A DNA stretch of 58,720 bases. Source: an uncultured Gammaproteobacteria bacterium (lineage in GTDB: Bacteria; Pseudomonadota; Gammaproteobacteria; Steroidobacterales; Woeseiaceae). Shown in pieces: positions 1-9,513 of this stretch (within the stretch, counting starts at the first letter, position 1; each line of letters begins with the position of its first letter). The notes beneath the pieces are model-generated. The model was not told the origin of the DNA. It worked only from the letters and a program-made list of their open reading frames with translations, and did no database searches. The translations under genes and the position numbers were made by a program. The stretch spans positions 1-58,720 of the forward strand of contig CALBPI010000084.1 in the NCBI GenBank assembly GCA_937899415.1, read 5' to 3'.

Positions 1-2167
1 GCGTGAACAAACCTGAGTAGGTGGCCGGGTTGAAACGCGGCGTGCGCCCGATGGGGCTTTGGCTGATGTCGATGACGCGGTCGAACTGCTTGAGCCCCTG
101 GATCGACCCATGCACTGCGATGTCGTGGCTCGCACGGTTGATGGTGTTGGCCGCGGCCGGGTAGAGCGTCGCGTTGATGAGCGTCGACTTGCCGCTGCCT
201 GACACGCCCGTGACACAAGTGAGTACGCCACTCGGGATGTCGACATCGACCTGCTTTAGGTTATTGCCCGCGGCGCCGCGAATCTGGATCGGCTCGCCGT
301 CGGACAGCGCGCGCCGCGCCGGCACCGCGATGATCTCGCGGCCTGACAGGAACTTGCCGGTGAGCGACGCGTCGTTGCGCATGATTTCTTCAGGCGTACC
401 GCTGGCGACGATCTCGCCGCCGTGCACGCCAGCGCCCGGTCCCAGGTCGACGACATGGTCGGCCGCGCGAATCGCGTCCTCGTCGTGTTCGACGACGATG
501 ACGGTGTTGCCAATGTCGCGCAGGTGCTGGAGCGTGCCCAGCAAACGTTCGTTGTCGCGCTGGTGCAGGCCGATCGACGGTTCGTCGAGGATGTACATGA
601 CGCCGACGAGGCCCGAGCCGATCTGGCTGGCGAGCCGGATACGTTGCGCCTCGCCGCCGGACAACGTCTCGGCGCGCCGGTCGAGCGTCAGGTAGCTCAA
701 ACCCACGTCGTCGAGGAAGCCCAGTCGGCTCGCAATCTCTTTGACGATGCGGCTTGCCACCTCGCCGCGCCAGCCGTCGAGTTCCATGGTCTCGAAGAAC
801 TGCCGCGCGCGTGCAATCGACATGGCCGTGAGTTCGGGTAGCGTGTGCTCGGCCACAAACACATTGCGGGCCGCCTTGTTGAGACGCGCGCCGCCGCAGT
901 CCGGGCAGGTCTGCACGTTGAGGTAGCGCGTGAGCTCTTCGCGCACGGCCTGCGATTCCGTTTCGCGGTAGCGCCGCTCGAGATTCGGGATGATGCCTTC
1001 GAACGCATGGCGACGCGTGACCACCTCGCCGTCGCCCGAGGTGTAGCGGAATTCGATTTTCTTGCGGCCGCTGCCGTAGAGCACGACCTGGCGCTGCTTG
1101 TCCGTGAGCGAGTTGAAGGGCGCCTCGACGTCGAAGCCGAAGTGTTCGCCCAGGCTCTGGATGATGCCGAAGTAATAGGTCGTGCGCCGGTCCCAGCCGC
1201 GGATCGCGCCGCCCGCAAGCGACAGCTCGTCGTTCAGGATCACACGCTCGGGATCGAAGAACTGTTTGACGCCCAGGCCGTCACAGGTGGGGCAGGCACC
1301 GGCCGGGTTGTTGAACGAAAACAGCCGCGGCTCGAGTTCCGTAATGCTGTAGCCGCAGACGGGGCAGGCGAATCGGTCCGAGAACACGAGCTCATCGCCG
1401 TTGGGGCCAGGTACTGTGGCCGTGCCCGCCGCACCCAGGTCCGTCTTGGCGTCCATGGGTGCGATGCGTGCGGCGCCGTCGCCTAGCTTGAGCGCCGTTT
1501 CGAAGGACTCGGCCAGGCGTTGCTGGATGTCGTCGCGCACCTTGAAGCGGTCGACGACGGCTTCGATGGTGTGCCGCTTCTTCGCATCGAGCTCGGGCGC
1601 CTCGCCCAGCGACACGACCTCGCCATCGATGCGCGCGCGCACGAAGCCCTGCGCCTGCAGCTCGCGCAGCACAGCCTGGTGCTCACCCTTGCGGTCGCTG
1701 ATGACGGGCGCCAGCAGCATGAGCCGCGTGCCTTCGGTTAGCGTCAGCACCTGATCGACCATCTGGCTCACGTTCTGCGCGTCGAGCACCTCGCTGTGAT
1801 CGGGGCAGCGCGGGATCCCCGCCCGGGCGAACAACAGGCGCAGGTAGTCGTAGATTTCGGTGACGGTGCCCACGGTCGAGCGCGGGTTGTGCGAGGTCGA
1901 CTTCTGCTCGATCGAAATCGCGGGCGACAGCCCCTCGATGTGATCGAGGTCGGGCTTTTCCATCATCGAAAGAAACTGTCGGGCGTAGGCTGATAGCGAC
2001 TCGACGTAGCGCCGCTGGCCTTCGGCGTAAATGGTGTCGAACGCGAGCGAGGACTTGCCCGAGCCGCTCAGGCCCGTCATGACAATGAGCTGCTCGCGGG
2101 GCAAACGCAGGTCGAGATTCTTGAGGTTGTGCGTACGCGCGCCTCGAAGTTCGATGTAGCGGTGCAT
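1..2167 (-). CDS. uvrA: UvrA, excinuclease ABC subunit A (5' part, runs off the window)
   Basis: Damage-recognition ATPase of UvrABC nucleotide excision repair. Translating the minus strand from the ATG at 2167 gives [20 protein letters not shown], the typical UvrA N-terminus, then the first Walker A GLSGSGKS (about residues 32-39). Two zinc-finger CxxC pairs follow (CPVCGYS...CPTCDG, and CPDCGGARL further on), the ABC signature [12 protein letters not shown], the DEPSIGLHQ Walker B region and the second Walker [10 protein letters not shown]. About 722 codons are present of a family size near 940, and the C-terminus lies beyond base 1. It is divergent from the MFS gene. I saw no clear LexA operator in the 74-base gap. 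Confidence 0.96.
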   Translation of the reverse strand, partial: MHRYIELRGARTHNLKNLDLRLPREQLIVMTGLSGSGKSSLAFDTIYAEGQRRYVESLSAYARQFLSMMEKPDLDHIEGLSPAISIEQKSTSHNPRSTVGTVTEIYDYLRLLFARAGIPRCPDHSEVLDAQNVSQMVDQVLTLTEGTRLMLLAPVISDRKGEHQAVLRELQAQGFVRARIDGEVVSLGEAPELDAKKRHTIEAVVDRFKVRDDIQQRLAESFETALKLGDGAARIAPMDAKTDLGAAGTATVPGPNGDELVFSDRFACPVCGYSITELEPRLFSFNNPAGACPTCDGLGVKQFFDPERVILNDELSLAGGAIRGWDRRTTYYFGIIQSLGEHFGFDVEAPFNSLTDKQRQVVLYGSGRKKIEFRYTSGDGEVVTRRHAFEGIIPNLERRYRETESQAVREELTRYLNVQTCPDCGGARLNKAARNVFVAEHTLPELTAMSIARARQFFETMELDGWRGEVASRIVKEIASRLGFLDDVGLSYLTLDRRAETLSGGEAQRIRLASQIGSGLVGVMYILDEPSIGLHQRDNERLLGTLQHLRDIGNTVIVVEHDEDAIRAADHVVDLGPGAGVHGGEIVASGTPEEIMRNDASLTGKFLSGREIIAVPARRALSDGEPIQIRGAAGNNLKQVDVDIPSGVLTCVTGVSGSGKSTLINATLYPAAANTINRASHDIAVHGSIQGLKQFDRVIDISQSPIGRTPRFNPATYSGLFT

Positions 2168-2241
2168 GTGCGACCCGGCCGGAGCGGAACAACCTGCTAA
2201 TATACGCCGCCTCGCGCTGACCGCGCAAAGCACTTCTCACC

Positions 2242-3423
2242 TTGGCACATGACACCGCGACAGCGACGCGCACGCGTCTACGCTCTGACGAACTCGGCTT
2301 TACTGCGCGCCTGAGCGGTATCGCGATTTCGCGCTTGCTGGGCCTGTTCATGGTGCTGCCTGTCATGGCGCTCTGGGCTGACGGTTTGCCCGGCGCCACG
2401 CCGCTGCTTGTCGGCGTCGCTGTGGGCGGCTACGGCGTCACGCAGGCCTTGCTGCAGATACCCTACGGCGTGTTGTCGGATCGTTTGGGCCGCAAGCCCG
2501 TGGCCGCCATCGGCTTGGCCGTGTTCCTGCTCGGCAGCGCCGTCGCCGCGGGCGCCGAGGGCATCTGGGGTGTGATCGTCGGACGACTGCTGCAGGGCGC
2601 GGGTGCCGTGTCCGCGACGCTGTCTGCCTGGCTTGCCGACCGCACGCGCGACGAAGTGCGTACGCCGGCCATGGCCATTTTCGGTGCAGCCATCGGTGCC
2701 TCGTTCCTGCTCGCGCTTGTGCTGGGTCCGTTGCTGGCCGCGGCTGTCGGTGTACGCGGCCTGTTTTGGTTGTCCGCCGGCTTCGGTGGGCTAGCCGTTT
2801 TGCTCGTGCTGACGGCGCCCGGATCAACGCCCGCAGCGCCGAGCGGTCCGCGCGACTGGTCGGGCGTCATGCGCCCCGATCTGCTGGCCATGGACGGCGC
2901 GATACTGGTGCTGCACGCCGCGCTCACAGCCTTTTTTGTCCTGGCGCCGTATCTACTCATCAACGAGATCACGCTGCCCGAGCACCGGCACTGGCAGGTG
3001 TACACAGTCACGCTCGCAGCGGCATTACCCATTGCCATTCCGCTCATCATGCGAGACGGGCGCGAAGGCAGCCGGTACATGCTGCTGGCGCTGGCTCTGC
3101 TTGCCGGTGGCTTCATTCTGATTGCGGCGGGCCGCAGCCTCTGGCTGTTCGGCGCGGGCTGCACGCTGTTTTTCGCGGGCTTCAGCTATCTCGAGGCCGC
3201 GCTGCCGGCGGCCATGTCGCGGCGCGCGCCGGCCGAGCAGCGTGGTGCGGCCCTGGGTTTGTTCTCGAGTAGCCAGTTCTTTGGTGCCTTTGTCGGTGGT
3301 ACGGCTGCGGGCGCCATCGTGGGCACCTTGGGTGCCGTGGCAGGCGCTATGGGTGTGGCGGCCGTGCTGGGTGGCTGGCTGCTGCTGGCGGCCTTCAATT
3401 CCCAGTCGAAACACGCCGATTAG
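2242..3423 (+). CDS. Major facilitator superfamily transporter, YajR-like
   Basis: 393-residue MFS permease with about 12 hydrophobic segments. The N-terminal half has the MFS motif A region (YGVLSDRLGRKP, near residues 75-86) and the tract GRLLQGAGAVSATLSAWLAD, as in YajR-type multidrug or sugar exporters. The usual YajR C-terminal YAM domain is not present, because the protein ends soon after the last membrane helix. I use the TTG at 2242, since the first ATG downstream is out of frame. Substrate is unknown. The neighbouring uvrA-MFS-ssb arrangement is common in gammaproteobacteria, which supports a housekeeping location rather than an accessory one. Confidence 0.8.
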   Translation: MAHDTATATRTRLRSDELGFTARLSGIAISRLLGLFMVLPVMALWADGLPGATPLLVGVAVGGYGVTQALLQIPYGVLSDRLGRKPVAAIGLAVFLLGSAVAAGAEGIWGVIVGRLLQGAGAVSATLSAWLADRTRDEVRTPAMAIFGAAIGASFLLALVLGPLLAAAVGVRGLFWLSAGFGGLAVLLVLTAPGSTPAAPSGPRDWSGVMRPDLLAMDGAILVLHAALTAFFVLAPYLLINEITLPEHRHWQVYTVTLAAALPIAIPLIMRDGREGSRYMLLALALLAGGFILIAAGRSLWLFGAGCTLFFAGFSYLEAALPAAMSRRAPAEQRGAALGLFSSSQFFGAFVGGTAAGAIVGTLGAVAGAMGVAAVLGGWLLLAAFNSQSKHAD

Positions 3424-3424
3424 C

Positions 3425-3454
3425 GCTGGCAATTGGCCCGCCAGCATTTACAAT
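3425..3454 (+). promoter_or_regulatory. Candidate sigma70 promoter of ssb
   Basis: A -10 hexamer TACAAT (3449-3454) is preceded at 18 bases by a weak -35, CTGGCA (3425-3430), just after the MFS stop codon and about 40 bases upstream of the ssb ATG. This is a by-eye match. Confidence 0.4.
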
Positions 3455-3491
3455 CTAGGGTCGCTTCACGCAGTTTTTCAGGGGTTTTTCC

Positions 3492-3947
3492 ATGGCGCGC
3501 GGTATCAACAAGGTCATTCTCGTCGGCAACCTGGGCCAGGACCCGGAGACGCGCTACATGCCCAGCGGGGGCGCGGTGACGAACCTGCGCATCGCCACGA
3601 GCGAAAGCTGGAAAGATAAGCAATCGGGCGAGCAGCAGGAGCGCACGGAATGGCACAGCGTGGCCATGTTCAACCGCCTGGCCGAGATCGCTGCTGAGTA
3701 CCTGCGCAAGGGCTCGCAGGTCTACATCGAAGGCAAGCTGCGCACGCGCAAGTGGCAGGACAAGGAAGGCCGCGACCGCTACACGACGGAAGTCATCGCC
3801 GACGAAATGCAGATGCTGGGTGGCCGCGGTGGCGCAGGCTCGCCTATGGCCGGCGGCGGCGGTGGTGGCCAGCAGCGCCCGCAGAGCGCACCGGCGTCGC
3901 AGCCCGCGGCGGCCGTCAACGACTTCGACGACGACATCCCGTTCTAA
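3492..3947 (+). CDS. ssb: Single-stranded DNA-binding protein
   Basis: 151 residues. The N-terminal OB-fold starts [19 protein letters not shown] and carries the usual SSB segments ([49 protein letters not shown]). A Gly/Gln-rich flexible linker covers about residues 113-140, and the acidic C-terminal tip DFDDDIPF is the docking tail for RecQ, PriA, exonuclease I and other partners. SSB protects single-stranded DNA in replication and repair. It has its own promoter and a good intrinsic terminator downstream. Confidence 0.97.
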   Translation: MARGINKVILVGNLGQDPETRYMPSGGAVTNLRIATSESWKDKQSGEQQERTEWHSVAMFNRLAEIAAEYLRKGSQVYIEGKLRTRKWQDKEGRDRYTTEVIADEMQMLGGRGGAGSPMAGGGGGGQQRPQSAPASQPAAAVNDFDDDIPF

Positions 3948-3957
3948 GGGTCTTTCG

Positions 3958-4902
3958 TTGTCGAACGCTGCAAAAAAGCCCGCCCTGGTGCGCGCTTTTT
4001 TGTGGGCGTCTTGTAGTGTGTTCCTCTTGGCGCTGTCGAGTGGGGTGTCAGCGACGGATTTTCGCCAACGCGTAGACGACATCGTCGCGACACCGCAGCA
4101 GTACGATGGAGAGATCATTGACAGTCTCGTTGATCTCGGCGTGGAGGCCGTTCCAGCGATTGGCGATGCGTTACTCCGATCCGACTATGCGTTTCCCCTG
4201 GTATTTGTCATTGCCCTGGGTGAACTCGGTCACCCTGACGCGTCATCGTGGCTCATCGCCTATCTGGACCGTCGCCCTGCGTTGTTCGTCAATGATTCAC
4301 GGGCGTTAAGCGTACTCGACTCGCTGGGAAAGACGCGGGGTGAGCAGGCTCGGGCACGTCTCGAACACGTGTTTAGCACGCAGGACTATCACATCGACGC
4401 GCGGTTGCTTGCCGCTCAGAGCTTGCAGGCGTTTGAGGGCACAACGGCACGAGATGCGGCCGCGCTGTTTCTTGATCAGTCCTACCGAGAGGCACATTCG
4501 GGCGACCCGGCACACGCGCTCGATATAGGTTCGCGTAGGCACTTGTTCGAAGCGCTGATGTCAACCGACACGCCGCTGTCCTATGAGGTTGCGGTCGCTG
4601 CCATGCGGGGCGACAGTGAGCTGGGCTGGGCGATGGCGCCGGTTGTGGCGCGTGTGAGCCGCGAAGGTCGTGAAGATGGTTGGGCACTGTTAGCAGAAGT
4701 CGCCAGTAGCGCTGACGCTTATGACCCCTACTATCGTTTGGCCGCGGCCCATGCCTTAGTCGAGGCGGGCGTCGCGTCCGCCTGGTTGTCGCACGAGGTA
4801 GGCGAGACGCTGGTTACCGAGATGTCAGCACCCCACTGGCCGGATGATCTGCGCGCCAAAGCGCGCGCGGTGGCTAAGGCCACCGCTCGATCGGAGCATT
4901 AG
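3958..4902 (+). CDS. Exported HEAT-repeat-like protein of unknown function
   Basis: About 314 residues from a TTG at 3958. The N-terminus reads as a signal peptide with the hydrophobic core FLWASCSVFLLALSSG and a likely cleavage after VSA. The rest is made of short alpha-helical units rich in Ala, Leu and Asp (for example VDLGVEAVPAIGDALL, VIALGELGHPDASSWLIAYL), which suggests HEAT or PBS-lyase-type repeats. No catalytic motif is visible. The ssb terminator hairpin lies across codons 5-15 of this start, so a later start (GTG 3988 or TTG 4000) and a separate promoter are possible. Function unknown; probably a periplasmic protein-interaction scaffold. Confidence 0.6.
   Translation: MSNAAKKPALVRAFLWASCSVFLLALSSGVSATDFRQRVDDIVATPQQYDGEIIDSLVDLGVEAVPAIGDALLRSDYAFPLVFVIALGELGHPDASSWLIAYLDRRPALFVNDSRALSVLDSLGKTRGEQARARLEHVFSTQDYHIDARLLAAQSLQAFEGTTARDAAALFLDQSYREAHSGDPAHALDIGSRRHLFEALMSTDTPLSYEVAVAAMRGDSELGWAMAPVVARVSREGREDGWALLAEVASSADAYDPYYRLAAAHALVEAGVASAWLSHEVGETLVTEMSAPHWPDDLRAKARAVAKATARSEH
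3972..4001 (+). terminator. Intrinsic terminator of ssb
   Basis: The arms AAAAAAGC (3972-3979) and GCTTTTTT (3994-4001) pair. A C/C mismatch follows, then three more G-C pairs (3981-3983 with 3990-3992) around a 6-base loop. The hairpin has a T6 run at its 3' end. It overlaps the first codons of the next open frame, which makes that gene's start uncertain. Confidence 0.7.
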
Positions 4903-4921
4903 GATCTGCTGCAAGGATCAG

Positions 4922-5593
4922 CTAGGTGCCAGGATTCTCGATGACAAAGCCGTTGGCGCTTTGATCGGTGGCGAAAATCATCCTGCGTTCGATTAGGCCG
5001 GGCGAATCGATGCGATCGTACACATTTCTCGATAGCACCTGGCCTTCCGACGCATCGGCGACCGCCTGAACGTAGGACTCCAGTGCCTCCTGGTTCGGAC
5101 CATAGATGCGCAGCGCGCACACCTTCTCGCCGCTGGCGAGGCTGTCCACAGCATTCCCGTGGGCGCCCGTCCTCGTTTAAAACAGCGGCAGCAATGCGTC
5201 CTGGCGCTCAAGCCCCACGAGATCGCTGTCCATCGCTCCGATGAGCTCATCAAAATGCAGGTGATCCATGAGCGTATTCGTCATTTCGAAACGCATGCCG
5301 TTTTCGGACAGCACGAGGGCTTGCTCGGCACCCGCGCCCAGGCTTCGGATGGTGGCCAGTGTCTCGGGGACCGCGGGGTCTGATGACGACGTCTCGGCAA
5401 CAGCGGCCAAGGTGTCGACAGATTCCGGTTGCGAGACGGTGGGCGGTGTCGCTTGCGTTGGTGTCATCGCAACCGGCTTCGCGGGTTGGGCAATGGGTGC
5501 TGATGCGGCTTCCGGTCTCTCGTACCACGCGAACGCAACAAGGGCCGCTATGGCAACGCCCGCGAAGAGAAACGGAAGCCTGGGTGTACCCAT
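4922..5593 (-). pseudogene. Hypothetical membrane-anchored protein split by an in-frame stop
   Basis: Two minus-strand frames share one reading frame and are separated by a single TAA (5177-5179). The upstream part (138 codons) starts MGTPRLPFLFAGVAIAALVA, a membrane anchor, followed by a Pro/Ala/Thr-rich linker and a helical segment ending ERQDALLPLF. The downstream part contains SGEKVCALRIYGPNQEALES and ends at 4922. Read through the stop, it would be about 223 residues. Either this is a recent pseudogene or sequencing error, or the downstream part is translated on its own from the GTG at 5149. I do not recognise the family. It is convergent with the HEAT-like gene. Confidence 0.5.
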
Positions 5594-5688
5594 CGATCCC
5601 TCCCGCAGCGAGCCTGACCAGACGTTTCCGGCGATAGCCCGCAGCCTATGCTGAAGGCTACACTAGCTTCCGGGACGAGGAGAGCGAG

Positions 5689-6081
5689 ATGGCGAAAGTA
5701 ACCGGCCTGGGCGGCGTGTTTTTCAAGAGCCCCGACCCCGAGGCGCTCTGCGCGTGGTACGCCGAGCACTTGGGCATGACGATTGGACCCGACTTCAACG
5801 GTGCCGTGTTCCATGCGAACACGCAGCCGAGTGAGGGCTACTCGGTCTGGAGTCCCTTCAAGGACGACACGACGTACTTCGCGCCTTCCGACCAGGCCTT
5901 CATGATCAATCTCATCGTCGACGATCTCGACGGAGCGCTCGCGCAGGTGGCTGCGGCCGGTGCCACGCTGCACGGCGAGCCCGAGCGCAGCGAGTTCGGT
6001 GCCTTCGGTTGGTTCACCGACCCAGCCGGCAACAAGGTCGAGCTGTGGCAGCCCGACGGTGGCGATGCAGCCGAGTCGTAG
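5689..6081 (+). CDS. Glyoxalase/bleomycin-resistance-fold (VOC) protein
   Basis: 130 residues starting MAKVTGLGGVFFKSPDPEAL, one vicinal-oxygen-chelate domain. Typical elements are the WYAEHLGM helix near residues 23-30 and the C-terminal GWFTDPAGNKVELWQP strand with its Glu metal ligand. VOC proteins include lyases, dioxygenases and resistance proteins, and the substrate cannot be read from the sequence. It overlaps the next gene by 17 bases, so the two are probably co-transcribed. Confidence 0.8.
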   Translation: MAKVTGLGGVFFKSPDPEALCAWYAEHLGMTIGPDFNGAVFHANTQPSEGYSVWSPFKDDTTYFAPSDQAFMINLIVDDLDGALAQVAAAGATLHGEPERSEFGAFGWFTDPAGNKVELWQPDGGDAAES

Positions 6082-6814
6082 CAGGGCACTTGGGTTAGCG
6101 CTGGTCGGCCTGGCACTCGTGGCAGCACCAACGCAGGCGTCGGAACCGCCGGCACAGCCTGAAGTGGGTGGGACGGTGGTCTTGCTACACGGCCTCGCAC
6201 GCAGCGCCAAGTCGATGCGGCGCATGGCGTCGTCGCTCGAGTCGACGGGCTACGCCGTGTGCAACATCGACTACCCGTCCACGGATCACGCCATCGAGGT
6301 GTTGGCCAAAGACCATGTGTTGCCCGCCATCGAAACCTGCGTGGCCGACGCGGAGCCCGTGCATTTCGTCACGCATTCCATGGGTGGCATCATCGTGCGC
6401 TACCTCGCCACACTCGATACGGCGCCTGTCATTGGTCGCGTCGTCATGCTGGGACCGCCTAACGCCGGCAGCGAGGTCGTCGACCGCATTGGCGACTGGG
6501 CTGCATTTGACAAGCTCAATGGCCCTGCCGGGCAGCAACTGGGCACCGATGCCGAGAGCCTGCCCAATCAGCTTGGGCCCGCGACCTTTGAGGTCGGCGT
6601 CATCGCGGGGCGGCGTTCGATCAACTGGATCAATTCGACAATGATCGACGGGCGCGATGACGGCAAGGTGTCAGTCAAGAGCGCGCAGCTCGAAGGTATG
6701 GCCGATTTCCTGATCCTGCCCGTGACGCACCCGATGATGATGCGCAGCCGACGTGTGATTCGGGAGACGCAACACTTCCTGCAGCACGGCAAATTTGGAG
6801 CCGAGGGCGAGTAG
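6065..6814 (+). CDS. Exported alpha/beta hydrolase (lipase/PGAP1-like)
   Basis: 249 residues from the ATG at 6065. A signal peptide (core ALGLALVGLALVAAP, likely cleavage TQA/SEP near residue 24) precedes an alpha/beta hydrolase with the oxyanion motif VVLLHGLARSAKSM, the nucleophile elbow THSMGGIIVRYL, an Asp-rich loop (DGRDDGKVSV) and a late His (PVTHPMMM) suitable as the catalytic base. The GTP-less HSMGG elbow and the YPSTDH segment resemble secreted triacylglycerol lipases and PGAP1-like esterases. Probably periplasmic. Four bases separate it from the following cupin gene. Confidence 0.78.
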   Translation: MQPSRSRALGLALVGLALVAAPTQASEPPAQPEVGGTVVLLHGLARSAKSMRRMASSLESTGYAVCNIDYPSTDHAIEVLAKDHVLPAIETCVADAEPVHFVTHSMGGIIVRYLATLDTAPVIGRVVMLGPPNAGSEVVDRIGDWAAFDKLNGPAGQQLGTDAESLPNQLGPATFEVGVIAGRRSINWINSTMIDGRDDGKVSVKSAQLEGMADFLILPVTHPMMMRSRRVIRETQHFLQHGKFGAEGE

Positions 6815-6817
6815 GGC

Positions 6818-7831
6818 ATGACGACGCTGACCGACTACGGTGCGATCGATCACGCCACGTTTCAGGACAGCGTGATGGGTGGAGATCAGCCGGCACTCAT
6901 GCGCGGTCTTGTTGCGGACTGGCCGCTCGTCGTGGCCGCTGGCGATGCCGAGTCATTCACGCGCGCCGTCGTGGCCGGCGATGCCGCGCATCGTGTGCAG
7001 GCCTTTGTCGCCGCGCCTGACGTTGGCGGGCGCTACTTCTACAACGACAATTTCACGGGTTTCAATTTCGAGCGTCGGCAGATGGCGTTAGGCGCGTTGT
7101 TCGAGCGTGTGTACGCGCTGCGCGACAATGACAATCCCGAGGGTATATACGCGGGCGCGATTCCGCTGACGGGGCCTATGGCCCGCGTCGCCAACGCATT
7201 ATCCATGCCGCTGCTCGACGGCATCGACGACCGACTCGTGTCGCTCTGGTTCGGCAACCGCGGCCAGACCGCGATTCACTGGGACTTGCCGCAGAACATT
7301 GCCTGCGTCGTGGCTGGCAAGCGGCGCTTCACGTTGTTCCCACCCGACCAGCTCGAGAATCTCTACATGGGGCCTGTCGACGTGACGCTGGCCGGTCAGC
7401 CTGTGAGTCTGGTTGATCCGCTGAAGCCGGATCTCGAACGCTTCCCGCGGTACGCAGACGCGGAGAAGTACAAAATCGTCGCGACACTTGAGCCCGGTGA
7501 CGCGCTGTATTTGCCGAGCCTCTGGTTTCACCACGTCGAGTCTCTGGAACCCGTCGGCGCGCTCGTCAATTACTGGTGGCGCGACGCGGCGGCACACATG
7601 GTCACGCCCTTGTTCACGCTGCTGCACGCCATGCTCACGCTCAAGGACCTGCCGGAGAACGAGCTCACCAACTGGCGCCGCCTGTTCGACCACTACGTGT
7701 TCGAGCGGGATGCAGACCCGCTCGCCCACCTGCCCGAGCACGCGCGCGGGTTCCTCGGCGAGACCACACCAGAACGCGCGCAGAGACTGCGAGCCTTTCT
7801 GGCCCGCAGCCTCGGCGTGCGACCGCGTTAA
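6818..7831 (+). CDS. Cupin-like JmjC-domain protein (putative Fe(II)/2-oxoglutarate hydroxylase)
   Basis: 337 residues of the cupin_8/JmjC-like class. The HxD metal pair is in TAIHWDLPQNIACVVAGKRR (about residues 150-170), followed by FTLFPPDQLENLYMGP, and the distal His is in LEPGDALYLPSLWFHHVESL. Homologues are 2-oxoglutarate oxygenases hydroxylating proteins or small molecules; the substrate here is unknown. It lies four bases after the exported hydrolase and probably belongs to the same transcript as the VOC gene. Confidence 0.75.
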   Translation: MTTLTDYGAIDHATFQDSVMGGDQPALMRGLVADWPLVVAAGDAESFTRAVVAGDAAHRVQAFVAAPDVGGRYFYNDNFTGFNFERRQMALGALFERVYALRDNDNPEGIYAGAIPLTGPMARVANALSMPLLDGIDDRLVSLWFGNRGQTAIHWDLPQNIACVVAGKRRFTLFPPDQLENLYMGPVDVTLAGQPVSLVDPLKPDLERFPRYADAEKYKIVATLEPGDALYLPSLWFHHVESLEPVGALVNYWWRDAAAHMVTPLFTLLHAMLTLKDLPENELTNWRRLFDHYVFERDADPLAHLPEHARGFLGETTPERAQRLRAFLARSLGVRPR

Positions 7832-8052
7832 CCCGGCGACGCTGGCTCTCGCAGCACCACCGGCCCAGGCCTACACGGCATCGGCCTCGTAAGAGATGCG
7901 CGCAACGCGCTCTCCCTGACCGTCCACTGTCACGGCGCCCAGTCCTATCTCCCCCAAAACGCGAGGTGCGATAACCGCATGTTTCGCAGCAGTGTTCGGT
8001 TGGTGGCTGAAGGGACTCGCTAAGCAACCTGCCTGTTACAAGGAGTACCGCC

Positions 8053-9438
8053 ATGTCTCGATGTCACCACGGGATGGTCGAGGGCCGCGGCTGCGCGCAC
8101 CTCAAACTGGGCCACTTCGGCCGACTGTTCCCCCACCTGGAACCGCTTTTTTCACACGACTCGCTACTCGAAGCGCTGGGAAAGCCCGGCGGGATCATGG
8201 ACGGCGACCGCACACCCGATAGCAATATCCCCGCCGGCTATACGTTTTTCGCGCAGTTCGTCGACCACGACGTCACGCTCGACACGAAGACCAAGCTCGA
8301 CAGCGATCAGGTCCAGGACCCCAACAAGGTCCCAAACTTTCGCTCGCCAAGCCTCGACCTCGATTGCGTGTACGGCTTCGGTCCGGAGGCCTCGGCGCAC
8401 CTTTACGAAGGCAGCACCGAGAAGGTCATCACGGGCACGGCCGCCAATCCCGAAGATCTCGCACGCGCCAAGGACGGCACCGCACTCATCGGTGATCCGC
8501 GCAACGACGAGAACATCTTTGTCAACCAGATGCACAACCTGTTCATCAAGCTGCACAACAAGTTCATCGACTCGGGCTACGAGTTTGAGGAAGCGCAGCG
8601 CGAGAGCCGCTACCACTACCAGTACATCGTGCTGCACGATTTCCTGAAGCGGGTTTGCGACCCCGTGATCTACAAGTTTGCGCTGGAGCGTCTTTACCGG
8701 CGCGAGTTCCCGCTCTGCTACGAGCCCGACGACCACGGCGGCTTGTTTATGCCCGTCGAGTTCAGTGTGGCGGCCTACCGGTTTGGCCATTCGATGGTGC
8801 GCAGCCAGTACCGCGTTCGCAATACGGCCAGCGGCCGGATCCGTCGCGTCGAACTCTTCGACGAAACGCTCATGGCGGGCGGCTTCACGGCGCTGCCGCC
8901 CGAGATCACGCTCGACTGGCGCTTGCTGCTCGACATTGACGGCTCACGCCCCGATGCGAGCAAGGCGGTCGACGCGCGGCTGGCCACGGAGCTCAACAAC
9001 CTGCCGTTCCTTGAGGCCGGTGAACCGAACCCGAATCGCCGCTCACTGGCGTTTCGCAACCTGCTGCGCGGACGCAGCCTGGGCCTGCCCTCGGGACAGG
9101 CCGTGGCCGAGGCACTCGCGGACTGCGGCTACCCGATCGAGCCCGAAGTGCTGTCGCTGCCCGCGCGTCGCTTCCCGGGCGTCGGTGCGTTGTCGGCCAA
9201 GGACAAGCACGCGCTGCAGCACGAGACGCCGCTGTTCTTCTATCTGCTGGCTGAGGGTGGCGACAACGATCACCTGGGCCCGACGGGCAGCGCGATCCTC
9301 ATGGAGGTCTTCGGCGGCATGCTGACCTTCTGTAAGGGCACATTCCTCAGTGATCTGTCCTGGTCGCCTGACAACGACATTGTCTCGTCGGATCACAACC
9401 TGACGCTGGGTGACATCGCGCGCTACGTGTCAAGCTGA
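8053..9438 (+). CDS. Animal-type heme peroxidase (peroxidase-cyclooxygenase superfamily)
   Basis: 461 residues. Family hallmarks are the distal-His region IPAGYTFFAQFVDHDVTLD (about residues 57-75), the segment DENIFVNQMHNLFIKLHNKF, and the proximal-His region FSVAAYRFGHSMVRSQYRV. Bacterial members (peroxicins) oxidise halides, phenols or lipids with H2O2. No signal peptide or RTX repeats are visible, so it may be cytoplasmic or use another export route. The 221 bases upstream hold no recognisable gene. A strong hairpin terminator follows it. Confidence 0.82.
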   Translation: MSRCHHGMVEGRGCAHLKLGHFGRLFPHLEPLFSHDSLLEALGKPGGIMDGDRTPDSNIPAGYTFFAQFVDHDVTLDTKTKLDSDQVQDPNKVPNFRSPSLDLDCVYGFGPEASAHLYEGSTEKVITGTAANPEDLARAKDGTALIGDPRNDENIFVNQMHNLFIKLHNKFIDSGYEFEEAQRESRYHYQYIVLHDFLKRVCDPVIYKFALERLYRREFPLCYEPDDHGGLFMPVEFSVAAYRFGHSMVRSQYRVRNTASGRIRRVELFDETLMAGGFTALPPEITLDWRLLLDIDGSRPDASKAVDARLATELNNLPFLEAGEPNPNRRSLAFRNLLRGRSLGLPSGQAVAEALADCGYPIEPEVLSLPARRFPGVGALSAKDKHALQHETPLFFYLLAEGGDNDHLGPTGSAILMEVFGGMLTFCKGTFLSDLSWSPDNDIVSSDHNLTLGDIARYVSS

Positions 9439-9444
9439 CCTGCA

Positions 9445-9483
9445 CCGGCCCCGGGGTGCTGCTTTGCCCGGGGCCGGTTTCTT
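9445..9483 (+). terminator. Intrinsic terminator of the heme peroxidase gene
   Basis: A perfect 11-bp GC stem (9445-9455 with 9467-9477) encloses an 11-base loop and is followed by TTTCTT. It begins six bases after the stop codon. Confidence 0.8.
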
Positions 9484-9513
9484 GCGAGGCCCCCGCTGCG
9501 TTAAACTGGCGTG

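Noticed and set aside
2438-3164. Long minus-strand open frames opposite the MFS gene
   Set aside because: They are reverse-strand shadows of a GC-rich coding region, with Arg/Ser/Ala-rich composition and no recognisable domain.
7832-8052. Short frames in the 221-base gap before the peroxidase
   Set aside because: No Shine-Dalgarno, no domain and no conserved-looking peptide. I see only leader or spacer sequence there.
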